From Hyphomicrobiales bacterium (lineage in GTDB: Bacteria; Pseudomonadota; Alphaproteobacteria; Rhizobiales; Rhizobiaceae), in NCBI GenBank assembly GCA_003577315.1, contig QEVK01000017.1, positions 1-64,000 of the forward strand: 64,000 nucleotides of DNA, read 5' to 3'. The notes under the pieces were generated by a model that worked only from the letters and a program-made list of their open reading frames with translations, was not told the origin of the DNA and did no database searches. Below are positions 31,420-40,867 of this stretch, in pieces (within the stretch, counting starts at the first letter, position 1; each line of letters begins with the position of its first letter). Position numbers and translations under genes: made by a program.

Positions 31420-32580
31420 TCAGTCGAACACGATCGCCGGCGTGGCGGCCTTCGCTCCGGCCTGCTCGGCCTCGATGCGCTGCCATGCCTTCTGCGCGAT
31501 GGCGCGGTAGGCGGCGGCCTGCGCGCCGCCGGGGGCCGAAACCACCACCGGCGTGCCGGCATCCGAGGTCTCGCGCACGTCCATGGTCAGCGGCACCTCG
31601 CCGAGGAAGGGCACGCCGAGCCGCTCGGCCTCGCGCTTCGCGCCGCCATGGCCGAAGATGTCGTAGTGCGCGCCGGTGTCGGGGGCGATGAAATAGCTCA
31701 TGTTCTCGACGATGCCGAGCAGCGGCACGTCGACCTTTTTAAACATGTTCAAACCCTTGCGGGCGTCGATCAGGGCGAGGTCCTGCGGGGTCGAGACGAT
31801 GACCGCGCCGGCGAGCGGCACCTGCTGGGCCATGGTGAGCTGGGCGTCGCCGGTGCCGGGCGGCATGTCGACCACCAGCACGTCGAGCGCGCCCCACCGC
31901 ACCTCGCGCAGCATCTGCGTCAGCGCCGAGACCACCATGGGCCCGCGCCAGATCATCGGCGTCTCCTCGTCGACGAGGAAGCCGATCGACATGACCTTGA
32001 GGCCGTATTTCTCCATCGGCTTCAGGATCTTGCCGTCGACGGTCTCGGGCCGGCCGGAAATCCCGAGCAGGCGCGGCATCGACGGGCCGTAGATGTCGGC
32101 GTCGAGGATGCCGACCTTCAGCCCGAGCGTGGCGAGGCCGAGGGCGAGGTTGACGGCCGTGGTCGACTTGCCGACGCCGCCCTTGCCCGAGGCCACCGCG
32201 ACGATGGCCTCGATGCCCGGCACGCCGCGCCGGGCCTGCTGGCGGCCGGCGGGGGCGGCGGCCGGCATCGGGCGGCCGGCGGGGGCGGGCCCGGAACGGC
32301 GCGGCGGCGGGGCCGCCTCCATGCCGCCGCCCTTCTTCTCGGCGGTGAGCGAGACCACGGCGCCCTCGACGCCGGGCATGGCCCTGACGGCGCGCTCGGC
32401 CGCGGCGCGCAGCGGCTCCAGCGCCTCGGCGCGCGCGGCCGGCACGGTGATGGAGAAGAACACCTTGGCGTTGACGATGACGATGGTGGAGACCAGTCCG
32501 AGCGAGACGATGTCGCCTTCGAAATCGGGCCCCTTGATCGTCCTCAAGGTCTCGAGGACGGCTTCCTTGGTGACGGACAT
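31420..32580 (-). CDS. mrp: Mrp/ApbC-type Fe-S cluster carrier ATPase
   Basis: This 386-residue cytosolic P-loop ATPase carries Fe-S clusters. It has an N-terminal MIP18-like domain (residues 1-80, SVTKEAVLETLRTIKGPDFE) and a Pro/Ala-rich linker. The ATPase domain has the deviant Walker A ASGKGGVGKSTTAVNLAL, LDADIYGPSMPRLLGI and VVDMPPGTGDAQLTM. The family's usual C-terminal CxxC is not obvious; the SYFIAPDTG position where it is often found lacks it. Fe-S supply would matter to the neighbouring formate dehydrogenase, whose regulator is divergent from this gene. Confidence 0.92.
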   Translation of the reverse strand: MSVTKEAVLETLRTIKGPDFEGDIVSLGLVSTIVIVNAKVFFSITVPAARAEALEPLRAAAERAVRAMPGVEGAVVSLTAEKKGGGMEAAPPPRRSGPAPAGRPMPAAAPAGRQQARRGVPGIEAIVAVASGKGGVGKSTTAVNLALGLATLGLKVGILDADIYGPSMPRLLGISGRPETVDGKILKPMEKYGLKVMSIGFLVDEETPMIWRGPMVVSALTQMLREVRWGALDVLVVDMPPGTGDAQLTMAQQVPLAGAVIVSTPQDLALIDARKGLNMFKKVDVPLLGIVENMSYFIAPDTGAHYDIFGHGGAKREAERLGVPFLGEVPLTMDVRETSDAGTPVVVSAPGGAQAAAYRAIAQKAWQRIEAEQAGAKAATPAIVFD

Positions 32581-32589
32581 GGCGACGGC

Positions 32590-32624
32590 TCTATCTGTCT
32601 GTTTAGATAGATCGGGGATAGATC
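32590..32624. promoter_or_regulatory. LysR-type operator upstream of the fds regulator
   Basis: TCTATCT (32590-32596) and AGATAGA (32605-32611) form a perfect 7-bp dyad, and a further GATAGATC follows at 32617-32624. The same GATAGA/TCTATC half-site recurs at the fdsG promoter. It lies 10 bp upstream of mrp and about 65 bp upstream of lysR, so it could control both. Confidence 0.65.
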
Positions 32625-32686
32625 ATTTCCGGTTTGAAACCAAGCCGGGCTTGTGCGCCGGGACGTTTTGCCCGACCTTGCCGGCG

Positions 32687-33598
32687 ATGATCGACAAGCT
32701 GGAATATTTCCTCGCGCTGGCGCGCGCCCGCCATTTCGGCAAGGCGGCGGAGGAGCTGGGCATCGCCCAGCCGACGCTGTCGGCCGGCATCAAGCAGCTC
32801 GAGGACATCCTCGGCGTCATGCTGGTGCTGCGCGGCTCGCGCTTCCGCGGGCTGACGCCGGAGGGCGAGCAGGTGCTGTCGTGGGCGCGGCGGATCGTCT
32901 CCGACACGCGCGCGATGAAGGAGGAGATGCGGGCCTCGCGCCACGGCCTGTCGGGCCGGCTGCGCATCGCCGCCATCCCCACCGCGCTCGCCATGGTGCC
33001 GGCGCTGACGACGCCGTTTCGCGAGAAGCACCCCGGCGTCACCTTCACGGTGCTGTCGCGCACCTCGGTCGAGGTGCTGTCGATGCTCGGCAATTTCGAC
33101 ATCGACGCCGGCATCACCTATCTCGACAACGAACCGCTCGGCCGCGTCGTCTCGGTGCCGCTCTATTCGGAGCGCTACCAGCTCATCACCGCCGCCGGCA
33201 ACCCGCTGTCGGAGCGCGAGGAGGTGACGTGGAAGGAGGTCGCCGGGCTGCCGCTGTGCCTGCTCACCCCCGACATGCAGAACCGCCGCATCATCGACCA
33301 GCACCTGGCGGAAGCCGCCGTCGAGGCGCGGCCGACGCTCGAATCGAACTCGATGATCCTGCTCTACGCCCATATCCGCACCGGCAAGTGGTCGTCGATC
33401 ATGCCGCTCAACCTCGCCGAGACGCTCGGCCTTTCCGAGCCGATCCGCGCCATCCCCATCGTCGCGCCCGACGCCAGCCACATCGTCGGGCTGGTGGCGG
33501 CCCAGCGCGAGCCGCGCACGCCGCTGGTGGCGGCGCTGCTCGACGAGGCGGCGGCGCTCGCGGGCGGCTTCGCCGCGCGCGGCGGCGCCGGCCCTTGA
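32687..33598 (+). CDS. LysR-family regulator of formate dehydrogenase (FdsR-like)
   Basis: This 303-residue LysR regulator has the N-terminal winged helix-turn-helix (MIDKLEYFLALARARHFGKAAEELGIAQPTLS, given here in part) and a C-terminal periplasmic-binding-like effector domain from about residue 90. It lies 105 bp upstream of fdsG on the same strand, the usual place of the formate-dehydrogenase regulator in Rhizobiales. A perfect inverted repeat overlaps its stop codon, and a related dyad precedes its own start. Formate or a related metabolite is the probable effector; this is inference from context. Confidence 0.88.
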   Translation: MIDKLEYFLALARARHFGKAAEELGIAQPTLSAGIKQLEDILGVMLVLRGSRFRGLTPEGEQVLSWARRIVSDTRAMKEEMRASRHGLSGRLRIAAIPTALAMVPALTTPFREKHPGVTFTVLSRTSVEVLSMLGNFDIDAGITYLDNEPLGRVVSVPLYSERYQLITAAGNPLSEREEVTWKEVAGLPLCLLTPDMQNRRIIDQHLAEAAVEARPTLESNSMILLYAHIRTGKWSSIMPLNLAETLGLSEPIRAIPIVAPDASHIVGLVAAQREPRTPLVAALLDEAAALAGGFAARGGAGP

Positions 33599-33615
33599 TA
33601 GAAAATATCTATCAA
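33595..33615 (+). promoter_or_regulatory. LysR operator in front of fdsG
   Basis: TTGATAGA and TCTATCAA form a perfect 8-bp dyad with a 5-bp AAATA centre, overlapping the lysR stop codon and about 90 bp upstream of the fdsG start. The length and T-N11-A geometry suit a LysR-type recognition site. Confidence 0.75.
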
Positions 33616-33703
33616 ACGACGGAACACGGGTATTGATCCGAAGGGTTTCCTCCGCTTTCCTAACCACTTAGCGAGTTCCGGCCAGGAACAGGGAGGGCGC
33701 TGC

Positions 33704-34183
33704 ATGGGCATGCAGCCGCAAGGTACCGAAACCGCGGCGCGGGCCGCGCAGATCGTCGAGGCGCTTCGCGGCGTAGAAGGGCCGCTGCTGCCGATCCTGC
33801 ACGGGTTGCAGGAGGAGTTCGGCCACGTGCCGGCCGAGGCGCTGCCCGTGGTCGCCGAGGCGCTCAACCTGTCGCGCGCCGAGGTGCACGGCGTCGTCAC
33901 CTTCTATCACGATTTCCGCCGCGAGCCGGGCGGCCGGCACGTGCTGAAGCTGTGCCGGGCGGAGGCCTGCCAGTCGATGGGCGCGGAGGCGATCGCCCGC
34001 CAGGTGCAAGAGGCGCTCGGCATCGGCTTCCACGAGACGGCGGCCGACGGCTCGGTGACGCTGGAGCCGGTCTACTGCCTCGGCCTGTGCGCCTGCGCGC
34101 CGTCGGCCATGCTCGACGGCGAACCGATCGGCCGGCTCGACGCGGCGACGGTCGCGGAAATCGCGGCGGAGGTGAGGCGATGA
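33704..34183 (+). CDS. fdsG: NAD-dependent formate dehydrogenase, gamma subunit
   Basis: This 159-residue NuoE-like protein carries one [2Fe-2S] cluster. The four Cys ligands are in LKLCRAEACQSMG and VYCLGLCACAPSAML. The N-terminal helical part (LPILHGLQEEFGHVPAEALP) and VHGVVTFYHDF are typical of the family. GGGAGGG precedes the ATG. It ends in an ATGA overlap with fdsB. It is the first structural gene of the soluble, NAD-linked molybdenum formate dehydrogenase operon. Confidence 0.95.
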   Translation: MGMQPQGTETAARAAQIVEALRGVEGPLLPILHGLQEEFGHVPAEALPVVAEALNLSRAEVHGVVTFYHDFRREPGGRHVLKLCRAEACQSMGAEAIARQVQEALGIGFHETAADGSVTLEPVYCLGLCACAPSAMLDGEPIGRLDAATVAEIAAEVRR

Positions 34184-35736
34184 GGCCGACCCTCTACATC
34201 CCCGCCGATTCGGGCGCGCTGGCGCTGGGCGCCGCCCGCGTGGCGCGCGCCTTCGAGACCGAGCTGTTGCGCCGCGGGCTGGACGTGAAGGTCGTGCGCA
34301 ACGGCTCGCGCGGCCTCTACTTCCTGGAGCCTATGGTCGAGGTCGAGACGGCGGCCGGCCGCTTCGCCTACGGTCCGGTCAGGGCCGGCGACGTCGCCTC
34401 GCTGCTCGATGCGGGCCTGCTCGACGGGGGAAAGCATCCGCTGTTCCTCGGCGAGACGGAGAAGATTCCCTTCCTCGCGCGGCAGACGCGGCTGACCTTC
34501 GCGCGCTGCGGCGTCATCGACCCGCTGTCGCTCGACGACTACCGCGCCCATGACGGGCTGAAGGGGCTGGAAAAGGCCGTGGCGATGGCCCCGGCCGACA
34601 TCGTGCAGACGGTGACGGAGTCCGGCCTGCGCGGGCGCGGCGGCGCCGGCTTCCCCACCGGCATCAAGTGGAAGACCGTCCACGACGCTGCCGCTGACAG
34701 GAAATACATCGTCTGCAACGCCGACGAGGGCGATTCGGCGACCTTCGCCGACCGCATGATCATGGAGGGCGACCCCTTCGTGCTGATCGAGGGCATGGCG
34801 ATCGCGGCGATCGCCACCGGCGCGCAGAAGGGCTTCGTCTATATCCGCTCGGAATATCCGCACGCGGTGGCGACGATGCGCGAGGCGATCCGCATCGCCA
34901 CCAATGCCGGCGTGCTCGGCCCCTCGGTGCTCGGCTCGCCGCACGGCTTCGACATCGAGGTCAGGGTCGGCGCGGGCGCCTATGTCTGCGGCGAGGAGAC
35001 GTCGCTCCTGAACAGCCTCGAGGGCAAGCGCGGCGTGGTGCGGGCCAAACCGCCGCTGCCGGCGCTCGAAGGGCTGTTCGGCAAGCCGACCGTGGTCAAC
35101 AACGTCATCTCGCTCGCTTCCGTGCCGATCGTCCTCGACCGGGGCGCGGCGTTCTACAAGGATTTCGGCATGGGCCGCTCGCGCGGCACGATCCCGATCC
35201 AGATCGCCGGCAACGTGCGGCGCGGCGGCCTGTTCGAGGCCGCGTTCGGCCTCACGCTCGGCGAGATCGTCGAGGACGTCGCCGGCGGCACCGCGTCGGG
35301 CCGGCCGGTCAAGGCGGTCCAGGTCGGCGGGCCGCTCGGGGCCTATTTCCCGCCTTCGCTGTTTACCACGCCGTTCGACTACGAGGCGTTCGCGCAAAAA
35401 GACGGGCTGATCGGCCATGCCGGCATCACCGTCTTCGACGACAGCGCCGACATGCTGGCGCTGGCGAAGTTCGCCTTCTCGTTCTGCGCCATCGAATCGT
35501 GCGGCAAGTGCACGCCCTGCCGCGTCGGCTCGGTGCGCGGGGCCGAGGTGCTGGAGAAGGTCGCGACCGGCGTCGCGCGCGAGGACAACCTCGCGCTCGT
35601 CGCCGAATTGTGCGAAACTATGAAATTCGGCTCGCTGTGCGCGCTCGGCGGCTTCACCCCCTATCCGGTGATGAGCGCGATTACGCACTTCCCGCAGGAT
35701 TTCGCGCCGCGCCCGCGCGCGCAGGCGGCCGAATAG
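34180..35736 (+). CDS. fdsB: NAD-dependent formate dehydrogenase, beta subunit
   Basis: This 518-residue NuoF-like subunit binds FMN, NAD and a [4Fe-4S] cluster. An N-terminal thioredoxin-like segment (residues 1-90) is followed by the FMN/NAD region GLRGRGGAGFPTGIKWKTV and CNADEGDSATFADRMIMEGD, then GAGAYVCGEETSLLNSLEGK. The cluster ligands ESCGKCTPCRVGSVRG lie near the end. It hands electrons from formate oxidation to NAD. The ATG at 34180 overlaps the fdsG stop, and fdsA begins 9 bp after the stop. Confidence 0.96.
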   Translation: MRPTLYIPADSGALALGAARVARAFETELLRRGLDVKVVRNGSRGLYFLEPMVEVETAAGRFAYGPVRAGDVASLLDAGLLDGGKHPLFLGETEKIPFLARQTRLTFARCGVIDPLSLDDYRAHDGLKGLEKAVAMAPADIVQTVTESGLRGRGGAGFPTGIKWKTVHDAAADRKYIVCNADEGDSATFADRMIMEGDPFVLIEGMAIAAIATGAQKGFVYIRSEYPHAVATMREAIRIATNAGVLGPSVLGSPHGFDIEVRVGAGAYVCGEETSLLNSLEGKRGVVRAKPPLPALEGLFGKPTVVNNVISLASVPIVLDRGAAFYKDFGMGRSRGTIPIQIAGNVRRGGLFEAAFGLTLGEIVEDVAGGTASGRPVKAVQVGGPLGAYFPPSLFTTPFDYEAFAQKDGLIGHAGITVFDDSADMLALAKFAFSFCAIESCGKCTPCRVGSVRGAEVLEKVATGVAREDNLALVAELCETMKFGSLCALGGFTPYPVMSAITHFPQDFAPRPRAQAAE

Positions 35737-35745
35737 GAGGCGACC

Positions 35746-38640
35746 ATGAGCCTTATCCATGAGACCGACTACGGCACCCCGGCCCCGGCCGCAGAACGTA
35801 AGGTGACGCTTACGATTGACGGCGCGTCCGTCACCGTGCCGGAGGGCACGTCGGTGATGCGCGCGGCGATGGAGGCCGGCGTCGAGATCCCGAAACTGTG
35901 CGCCACCGACATGCTCGACGCCTTCGGCTCGTGCCGCGTCTGCCTGGTCGAGATCGAGGGGCGCGGCGGCACGCCCGCCTCCTGCACCACGCCGGTGGCC
36001 GACGGCATGGCGGTGAGGACGACCAGCGAGCGGCTGGAGCGGCTGCGGCGCGGCGTGATGGAGCTCTACCTCTCCGACCATCCGGCCGGGCGCGGCGAGC
36101 AGGCCGGCACCGGCCAGAGCGAGTTCGACCGGCTGGCCGGCGAGATGGGCCTTTCCGGCAGCCGCTACGGCACGGACGGGCGCAACCATGTCGCGCCCGG
36201 CGAGGGCTCGCTCAATGTCGACTATCTCGCCCGCGACGCCTCCAACCCCTATTTCGAGTACGATCCGGCCCAGTGCATCGTGTGCTCGCGCTGCGTGCGC
36301 GCCTGCGAGGAGGTGCAGGGCACCTTCGCGCTGACCATCGCGGGCCGCGGCTTCGAGAGCCGCATGGTGGCCTCGATGAACGAGGACTTCATCGAGTCCG
36401 AGTGCGTTTCGTGCGGCGCCTGCGTGCAGGCCTGCCCGACCGACGCGCTGCGCGAGAAATCGGTGCTCGAGATGGGCATGCCGGAGCGCTCGGTGGTGAC
36501 GACCTGCGCCTATTGCGGCGTCGGCTGCTCGTTCAAGGCCGAGATGCGCGGCGAGGACGTGGTGCGCATGGTGCCCTACAAGGACGGCAAGGCCAATCAC
36601 GGCCATTCCTGCGTCAAGGGCCGCTTCGCCTTCGGCTACGCCACCCATCGCGATCGCATCGTGAAGCCGATGATCCGCGAGAGGGTCACCGACCCGTGGC
36701 GCGAGGTGACGTGGGAGGAGGCGCTGGCGCACACGGCGGCCGAGTTCCGCCGCATCCAGCATCGATATGGCCGCGGCGCGGTCGGCGGCATCACCTCCTC
36801 GCGCTGCACCAACGAGGAGACCTACCTCGTCCAGAAGCTGGTGCGGCAGGGCTTCGGCAACAACAATGTCGACACCTGCGCCCGCGTCTGCCACTCGCCC
36901 ACCGGCTACGGGCTCGGCCAGGCGTTCGGCACCTCGGCCGGCACGCAGGATTTCGACTCGGTCGACCATGCCGACGTCATCGTCATCATCGGCGCCAACC
37001 CGGCCGCCGCGCATCCGGTGTTCGCCTCGCGCATGAAGCGGCGGCTCAGGCAGGGCGCGAAGCTGATCGTCGTCGACCCGCGCCGCACCGAGCTGGTCAG
37101 GGCGCCGCATGTCGAGGCCGCCTACCACCTGCCGCTGAAGCCCGGCACCAACGTCGCCGTCATCACCGCGATGGCGCATGTCATCGTCACCGAGGGGTTG
37201 TTCGACGAGGCCTTCATCCGCGAGCGCTGCGACTGGGACGAGTTCCAGGACTACGCCGCCTTCGCCGCCGAGGCGAGGAACAGCCCGGAGGAGGTGGAGA
37301 AGTTCAGCGGCGTGCCGGCGCAGGCGATCCGGGGCGCGGCGCGGCTCTACGCCACCGGCGGCAACGGCGCGATCTATTACGGGCTCGGCGTGACCGAGCA
37401 CAGCCAGGGCTCGACCGCGGTGATGGCCATCGCCAACCTCGCGATGCTGACCGGCAATATCGGCCGGCCGGGCGTCGGCGTGAACCCGCTGCGCGGCCAG
37501 AACAACGTGCAGGGCTCGTGCGACATGGGCTCCTTCCCGCACGAGCTTCCCGGCTATCGCCACATCTCGGGCGAGGCGACGCGCGCCATCTACGAATCGC
37601 TGTGGGGCGTCAAGCTCGACGAGGAGCCCGGCCTGCGCATCCCCAACATGCTCGACGCGGCGGTCGAGGGCTCGTTCAAGGGTCTCTACGTCCAGGGCGA
37701 GGACATCCTGCAATCCGACCCCGACACCCGCCACGTCTCGGCCGGGCTGGCGGCGATGGAATGCGTCGTCGTCCACGACCTGTTCCTCAACGAGACGGCG
37801 CGCTTCGCCCACGTCTTCCTGCCGGGCTCGACCTTCCTGGAGAAGGACGGCACCTTCACCAACGCCGAGCGGCGCATCAACCGCGTGCGCAAGGTGATGG
37901 AGCCCAGGGCCCGCTATGCCGACTGGGAGGCGACGCAGGAGCTGGCGCGCGCGCTCGGCCTCGACTGGAGCTACGGCCATCCGGGCGAGATCATGGACGA
38001 GATCGCCGCCACCACGCCCACCTTCGCCGGCGTCACCTACGACCTGCTCGACCGCGAGGGCTCGGTGCAGTGGCCGTGCAACGACAAGGCCCCGCTCGGC
38101 ACGCCGGTGATGCATGTCGACGGCTTCGTGCGCGGCAGGGGCAGGTTCATCCGCACCGACTACATCGCCACCGACGAGAAGACCGGGCCGCGCTTCCCGC
38201 TGCTCCTGACGACGGGCCGCATCCTGTCGCAATACAATGTCGGCGCGCAGACGCGCCGCACCGAGAACGTGGTGTGGCACGACGAGGACGTGCTGGAGAT
38301 CCACCCCCACGACGCCGAGCAGCGCGGCATCCGGCAGGGGGATCTCGTGCGGCTGACGAGCCGCGCGGGCGAGACGACGCTGCGGGCCGAGATCACCGAC
38401 AAGGTGGCGCCGGGCGTGGTCTACACCACCTTCCACCACCCCGACACGCAGGCCAATGTCGTGACCACCGACTACTCGGACTGGGCCACCAATTGCCCCG
38501 AATACAAGGTGACGGCGGTGCAGGTGGCGCCGACCAACGGGCCGAGCGAGTGGCAGCGCGACTACGAGGCCTTCTCGCGCCGCTCGCGCCGCATCGCGCG
38601 GCCGGCCGAGGCCGCCAGGGCGACGGAGGCGGCGGAATAG
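35746..38640 (+). CDS. fdsA: Molybdenum formate dehydrogenase, catalytic alpha subunit
   Basis: This 964-residue catalytic subunit oxidises formate to CO2. The N-terminus has a NuoG-like ferredoxin domain ([2Fe-2S] Cys in LCATDMLDAFGSCRVC) and additional clusters, including CIVCSRCVRACEEVQG and CVSCGACVQACPTDAL. The molybdopterin domain opens with TCAYCGVGCSF. The likely Mo ligand is Cys382 in CARVCHSPTGYGLG, followed by the conserved His; it is Cys, not selenocysteine. AGGAGG precedes the ATG. fdhD follows two bases after the stop. Confidence 0.97.
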   Translation: MSLIHETDYGTPAPAAERKVTLTIDGASVTVPEGTSVMRAAMEAGVEIPKLCATDMLDAFGSCRVCLVEIEGRGGTPASCTTPVADGMAVRTTSERLERLRRGVMELYLSDHPAGRGEQAGTGQSEFDRLAGEMGLSGSRYGTDGRNHVAPGEGSLNVDYLARDASNPYFEYDPAQCIVCSRCVRACEEVQGTFALTIAGRGFESRMVASMNEDFIESECVSCGACVQACPTDALREKSVLEMGMPERSVVTTCAYCGVGCSFKAEMRGEDVVRMVPYKDGKANHGHSCVKGRFAFGYATHRDRIVKPMIRERVTDPWREVTWEEALAHTAAEFRRIQHRYGRGAVGGITSSRCTNEETYLVQKLVRQGFGNNNVDTCARVCHSPTGYGLGQAFGTSAGTQDFDSVDHADVIVIIGANPAAAHPVFASRMKRRLRQGAKLIVVDPRRTELVRAPHVEAAYHLPLKPGTNVAVITAMAHVIVTEGLFDEAFIRERCDWDEFQDYAAFAAEARNSPEEVEKFSGVPAQAIRGAARLYATGGNGAIYYGLGVTEHSQGSTAVMAIANLAMLTGNIGRPGVGVNPLRGQNNVQGSCDMGSFPHELPGYRHISGEATRAIYESLWGVKLDEEPGLRIPNMLDAAVEGSFKGLYVQGEDILQSDPDTRHVSAGLAAMECVVVHDLFLNETARFAHVFLPGSTFLEKDGTFTNAERRINRVRKVMEPRARYADWEATQELARALGLDWSYGHPGEIMDEIAATTPTFAGVTYDLLDREGSVQWPCNDKAPLGTPVMHVDGFVRGRGRFIRTDYIATDEKTGPRFPLLLTTGRILSQYNVGAQTRRTENVVWHDEDVLEIHPHDAEQRGIRQGDLVRLTSRAGETTLRAEITDKVAPGVVYTTFHHPDTQANVVTTDYSDWATNCPEYKVTAVQVAPTNGPSEWQRDYEAFSRRSRRIARPAEAARATEAAE

Positions 38641-38642
38641 GC

Positions 38643-39479
38643 ATGACGCGCCCGCCGGCCATCTCCGTTCCCCGCATCGCCCGCCGCGCCTCCGGCACGG
38701 CGGCCGCGGCCCGCATGGTGCCGCAGGAGACGCCCGTCGCCTTCAGCTATGGCGGCACCACCCACGCGGTGATGATGGCGACCCCCGCCGACCTCGAGGA
38801 CTTCGCCCTCGGCTCTTCGCTGACCGAGGGCGTCGTCGCCTCGCCCGGCGAGATCGAGGCCGTCGCCGTCGAGGAGGCCGGCGCGGGCATCGACATCCAG
38901 ATCGCGCTCCGGGACGAGGCCGGCGCGCGGTTCTCGGCGCGGCGCAGGCACCTTGCCGGGCCGGTCGGCTGCGGCCTGTGCGGCATCGAATCGATCGAGG
39001 AGGCGCTGCGGCCGCCGCGCGACGTAAGAAAGTCGCCGCTTACGCTTTCCGCCGCCGACATCGCCCGCGCCGTCGCGCTGCTGGCGAAGCGGCAGACGCT
39101 GCACGTGCAGACCGGGGCGGTGCATGCCGCCGGCTTCTACGTTCCGGGCAGCGGCATCGTGGCGGCGCGCGAGGATGTCGGCCGCCACAACGCGCTCGAC
39201 AAGCTGGCGGGCGCGCTGGCGAAGGCCGGCGTCGACGGCGCGTCGGGCGCGGTCGTCGTCACCTCGCGCGTGTCGGTCGAGATGGTGCAGAAGGCGGCGG
39301 CGATCGGCGCGCCGGCCATCCTCGCCGTCTCGGCGCCGACGGCGCTGGCCATCGCCATGGCCGAGGACGCCGGCATGATGCTGGTTGCGCTGGTGCGCGG
39401 CGAGGAGTTCGACGTCTTCACCCACGCCGGGCGGCTCGCCGGCAGGGACGGCGACGGGGAGGCCCGCAATGTCGCATGA
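38643..39479 (+). CDS. fdhD: Formate dehydrogenase accessory sulfurtransferase FdhD
   Basis: This 278-residue cytosolic protein passes sulfur from a cysteine desulfurase to the molybdenum cofactor of FdsA. Diagnostic motifs are FALGSSLTEGVV, the C-x-x-C site in GPVGCGLCGIESI, VHAAGFYVPGSGIVAAREDV, GRHNALDKLAGALAKAG and SRVSVEMVQKAAAIGAPAIL. It sits between fdsA and fdsD in a tight operon and overlaps fdsD by 11 bp. Confidence 0.95.
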   Translation: MTRPPAISVPRIARRASGTAAAARMVPQETPVAFSYGGTTHAVMMATPADLEDFALGSSLTEGVVASPGEIEAVAVEEAGAGIDIQIALRDEAGARFSARRRHLAGPVGCGLCGIESIEEALRPPRDVRKSPLTLSAADIARAVALLAKRQTLHVQTGAVHAAGFYVPGSGIVAAREDVGRHNALDKLAGALAKAGVDGASGAVVVTSRVSVEMVQKAAAIGAPAILAVSAPTALAIAMAEDAGMMLVALVRGEEFDVFTHAGRLAGRDGDGEARNVA

Positions 39480-39714
39480 GCAAGCGCATGCCGAAGCCCG
39501 GCCGCACGCCAAGATCGTGCGCATGGCCAACCAGATCGGCCTGTTCTTCCAGTCCAAGCCGCACCGGGAAGGCGTGGCGGGCGTGGCCGAGCACATCAAC
39601 AAGTTCTGGGAGCCGCGCATGCGCCGCCAGTTCTTCGAGGTGGTCGAGGCGGGCGGCGACGATCTCCTGCCGATCGTGCGCGAGGCGGCCGCCGGCGTCA
39701 GGCGGCCGGCCTGA
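39469..39714 (+). CDS. fdsD: NAD-dependent formate dehydrogenase, delta subunit
   Basis: This 81-residue protein closes the operon. The family signature is IVRMANQIGLFFQSKPHREG, then HINKFWEPRMRRQFFEVVEAGG. FdsD is needed for enzyme maturation or stability, and some forms bind the molybdenum cofactor. The ATG at 39469 lies inside the end of fdhD, suggesting coupling. It converges on tadC, with 145 bp between stops and no clear terminator. Confidence 0.93.
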   Translation: MSHEQAHAEARPHAKIVRMANQIGLFFQSKPHREGVAGVAEHINKFWEPRMRRQFFEVVEAGGDDLLPIVREAAAGVRRPA

Positions 39715-39859
39715 GCGCCGCCACTCTATCCGTTTGTTTCAGCCGCATTTATGCGACGTCAAGCGATTCCACTTGACTGCAAAATGCTCCATCCCCGGCA
39801 TACGGTGAGGCGGGGCAGGCCCGCCGCGCCGAAGGCGCGCGGCGGCGCCGGTTCCGGCG

Positions 39860-40855
39860 TCAGTTGGGGAAGATGTTCTGCTGCGAGACCTGGATGCCGG
39901 CCGGGCCGAGGATGACGGCGAACAACACGGGCAGGAAAAACAGGATCATCGGCACGGTCAGCTTGGGCGGCAGCGCGGCCGCCTTCTTCTCGGCCGCGTT
40001 CATGCGCATGTCGCGGCTTTCGGCCGACAGCACCCTGAGCGCGTGCGCCACCGGCGTGCCGTAGCGCTCGGCCTGGATCAGCGCCTGGCTGACGCTCTTG
40101 ACCGTCTCCAGGCCGGTGCGGGCGGCCAGGTTCTCGTAGGCCTGCTTGCGCTCCTGCAGGAAGGACAGTTCGGCGTTGGTCAGCACGAATTCCTCGGCCA
40201 GGTCCACCGACTGCGTGCCGATCTCGTCGGCGACCCGGCGGAAGGCAGCCTCGACCGACATGCCGGATTCGACGCAGATCAGCAGCAGGTCGAGCGCGTC
40301 GGGCCACGCCTTCTGGATCGAATCCTTGCGCTTGGAAGCGCGGTTGGTGACATAGAGCACCGGCGCGTAGAAGCCGGCATAGGCGAGCAGGATGCACACG
40401 AACAGCTTGATGAACAGCGGCTGGTCGGGGAGCGCGCCGAGGACGAAGATATAGAGAACGCCGATCGCGAAGCCCGCGAAGGGCAGCACCAGGCGGAAGA
40501 ACAGGAACTTCGTCAGCGGGTTCTGGCCGCGGAAGCCGGCGACCCTGAGCTTGGCCACGGTGTTCTCGTCGGCGAGCGCGCGCTTGAGATCCAGCCGCTC
40601 GACGATGTTCCTCATGCCGGTGGACTGCTCCTCGCGCAGCCCCTTGCGGCGGCGGTCGGCCTCGGCGGCGAGGCGGACGCGCTGGCGGGCGCGCAGCTCC
40701 TCGCGCTCCAGCGCCACCGACTTCATGCGCGCCTTGAGCGGGTCGCCGCCGAAGGCCGGCAGCGCGGTGAAGACCGTGACGAACACCGCGACCGCCACCA
40801 CGAGGGCGATCATGAAGCTCGGATCGGTGACGGACCTGACGATCTGGTCGACCAC
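39860..40855 (-). CDS. tadC: Tad pilus inner-membrane platform protein TadC
   Basis: This 331-residue type II secretion F-family protein has membrane segments near residues 15-35, 115-155 and 305-325, and a cytoplasmic F domain (PDALDLLLICVESGMSVEAAF). Together with TadB it forms the platform through which the CpaF ATPase drives pilus assembly. It is the last gene of the minus-strand tad operon, 12 bp downstream of tadB. Confidence 0.93.
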   Translation of the reverse strand: MVDQIVRSVTDPSFMIALVVAVAVFVTVFTALPAFGGDPLKARMKSVALEREELRARQRVRLAAEADRRRKGLREEQSTGMRNIVERLDLKRALADENTVAKLRVAGFRGQNPLTKFLFFRLVLPFAGFAIGVLYIFVLGALPDQPLFIKLFVCILLAYAGFYAPVLYVTNRASKRKDSIQKAWPDALDLLLICVESGMSVEAAFRRVADEIGTQSVDLAEEFVLTNAELSFLQERKQAYENLAARTGLETVKSVSQALIQAERYGTPVAHALRVLSAESRDMRMNAAEKKAAALPPKLTVPMILFFLPVLFAVILGPAGIQVSQQNIFPN

Positions 40856-40867
40856 TTGCCTATCCCC

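Noticed and set aside
34072..38439. A 1455-residue minus-strand open frame over fdsB-fdsA
   Set aside because: It is antisense to well-identified formate dehydrogenase genes and has low-complexity composition and no domain.
39715..39859. Shared terminator between fdsD and tadC
   Set aside because: A short GC stem with a GAA loop is present near 39825, but it is only 6 bp before a mismatch and has no T run on either strand.
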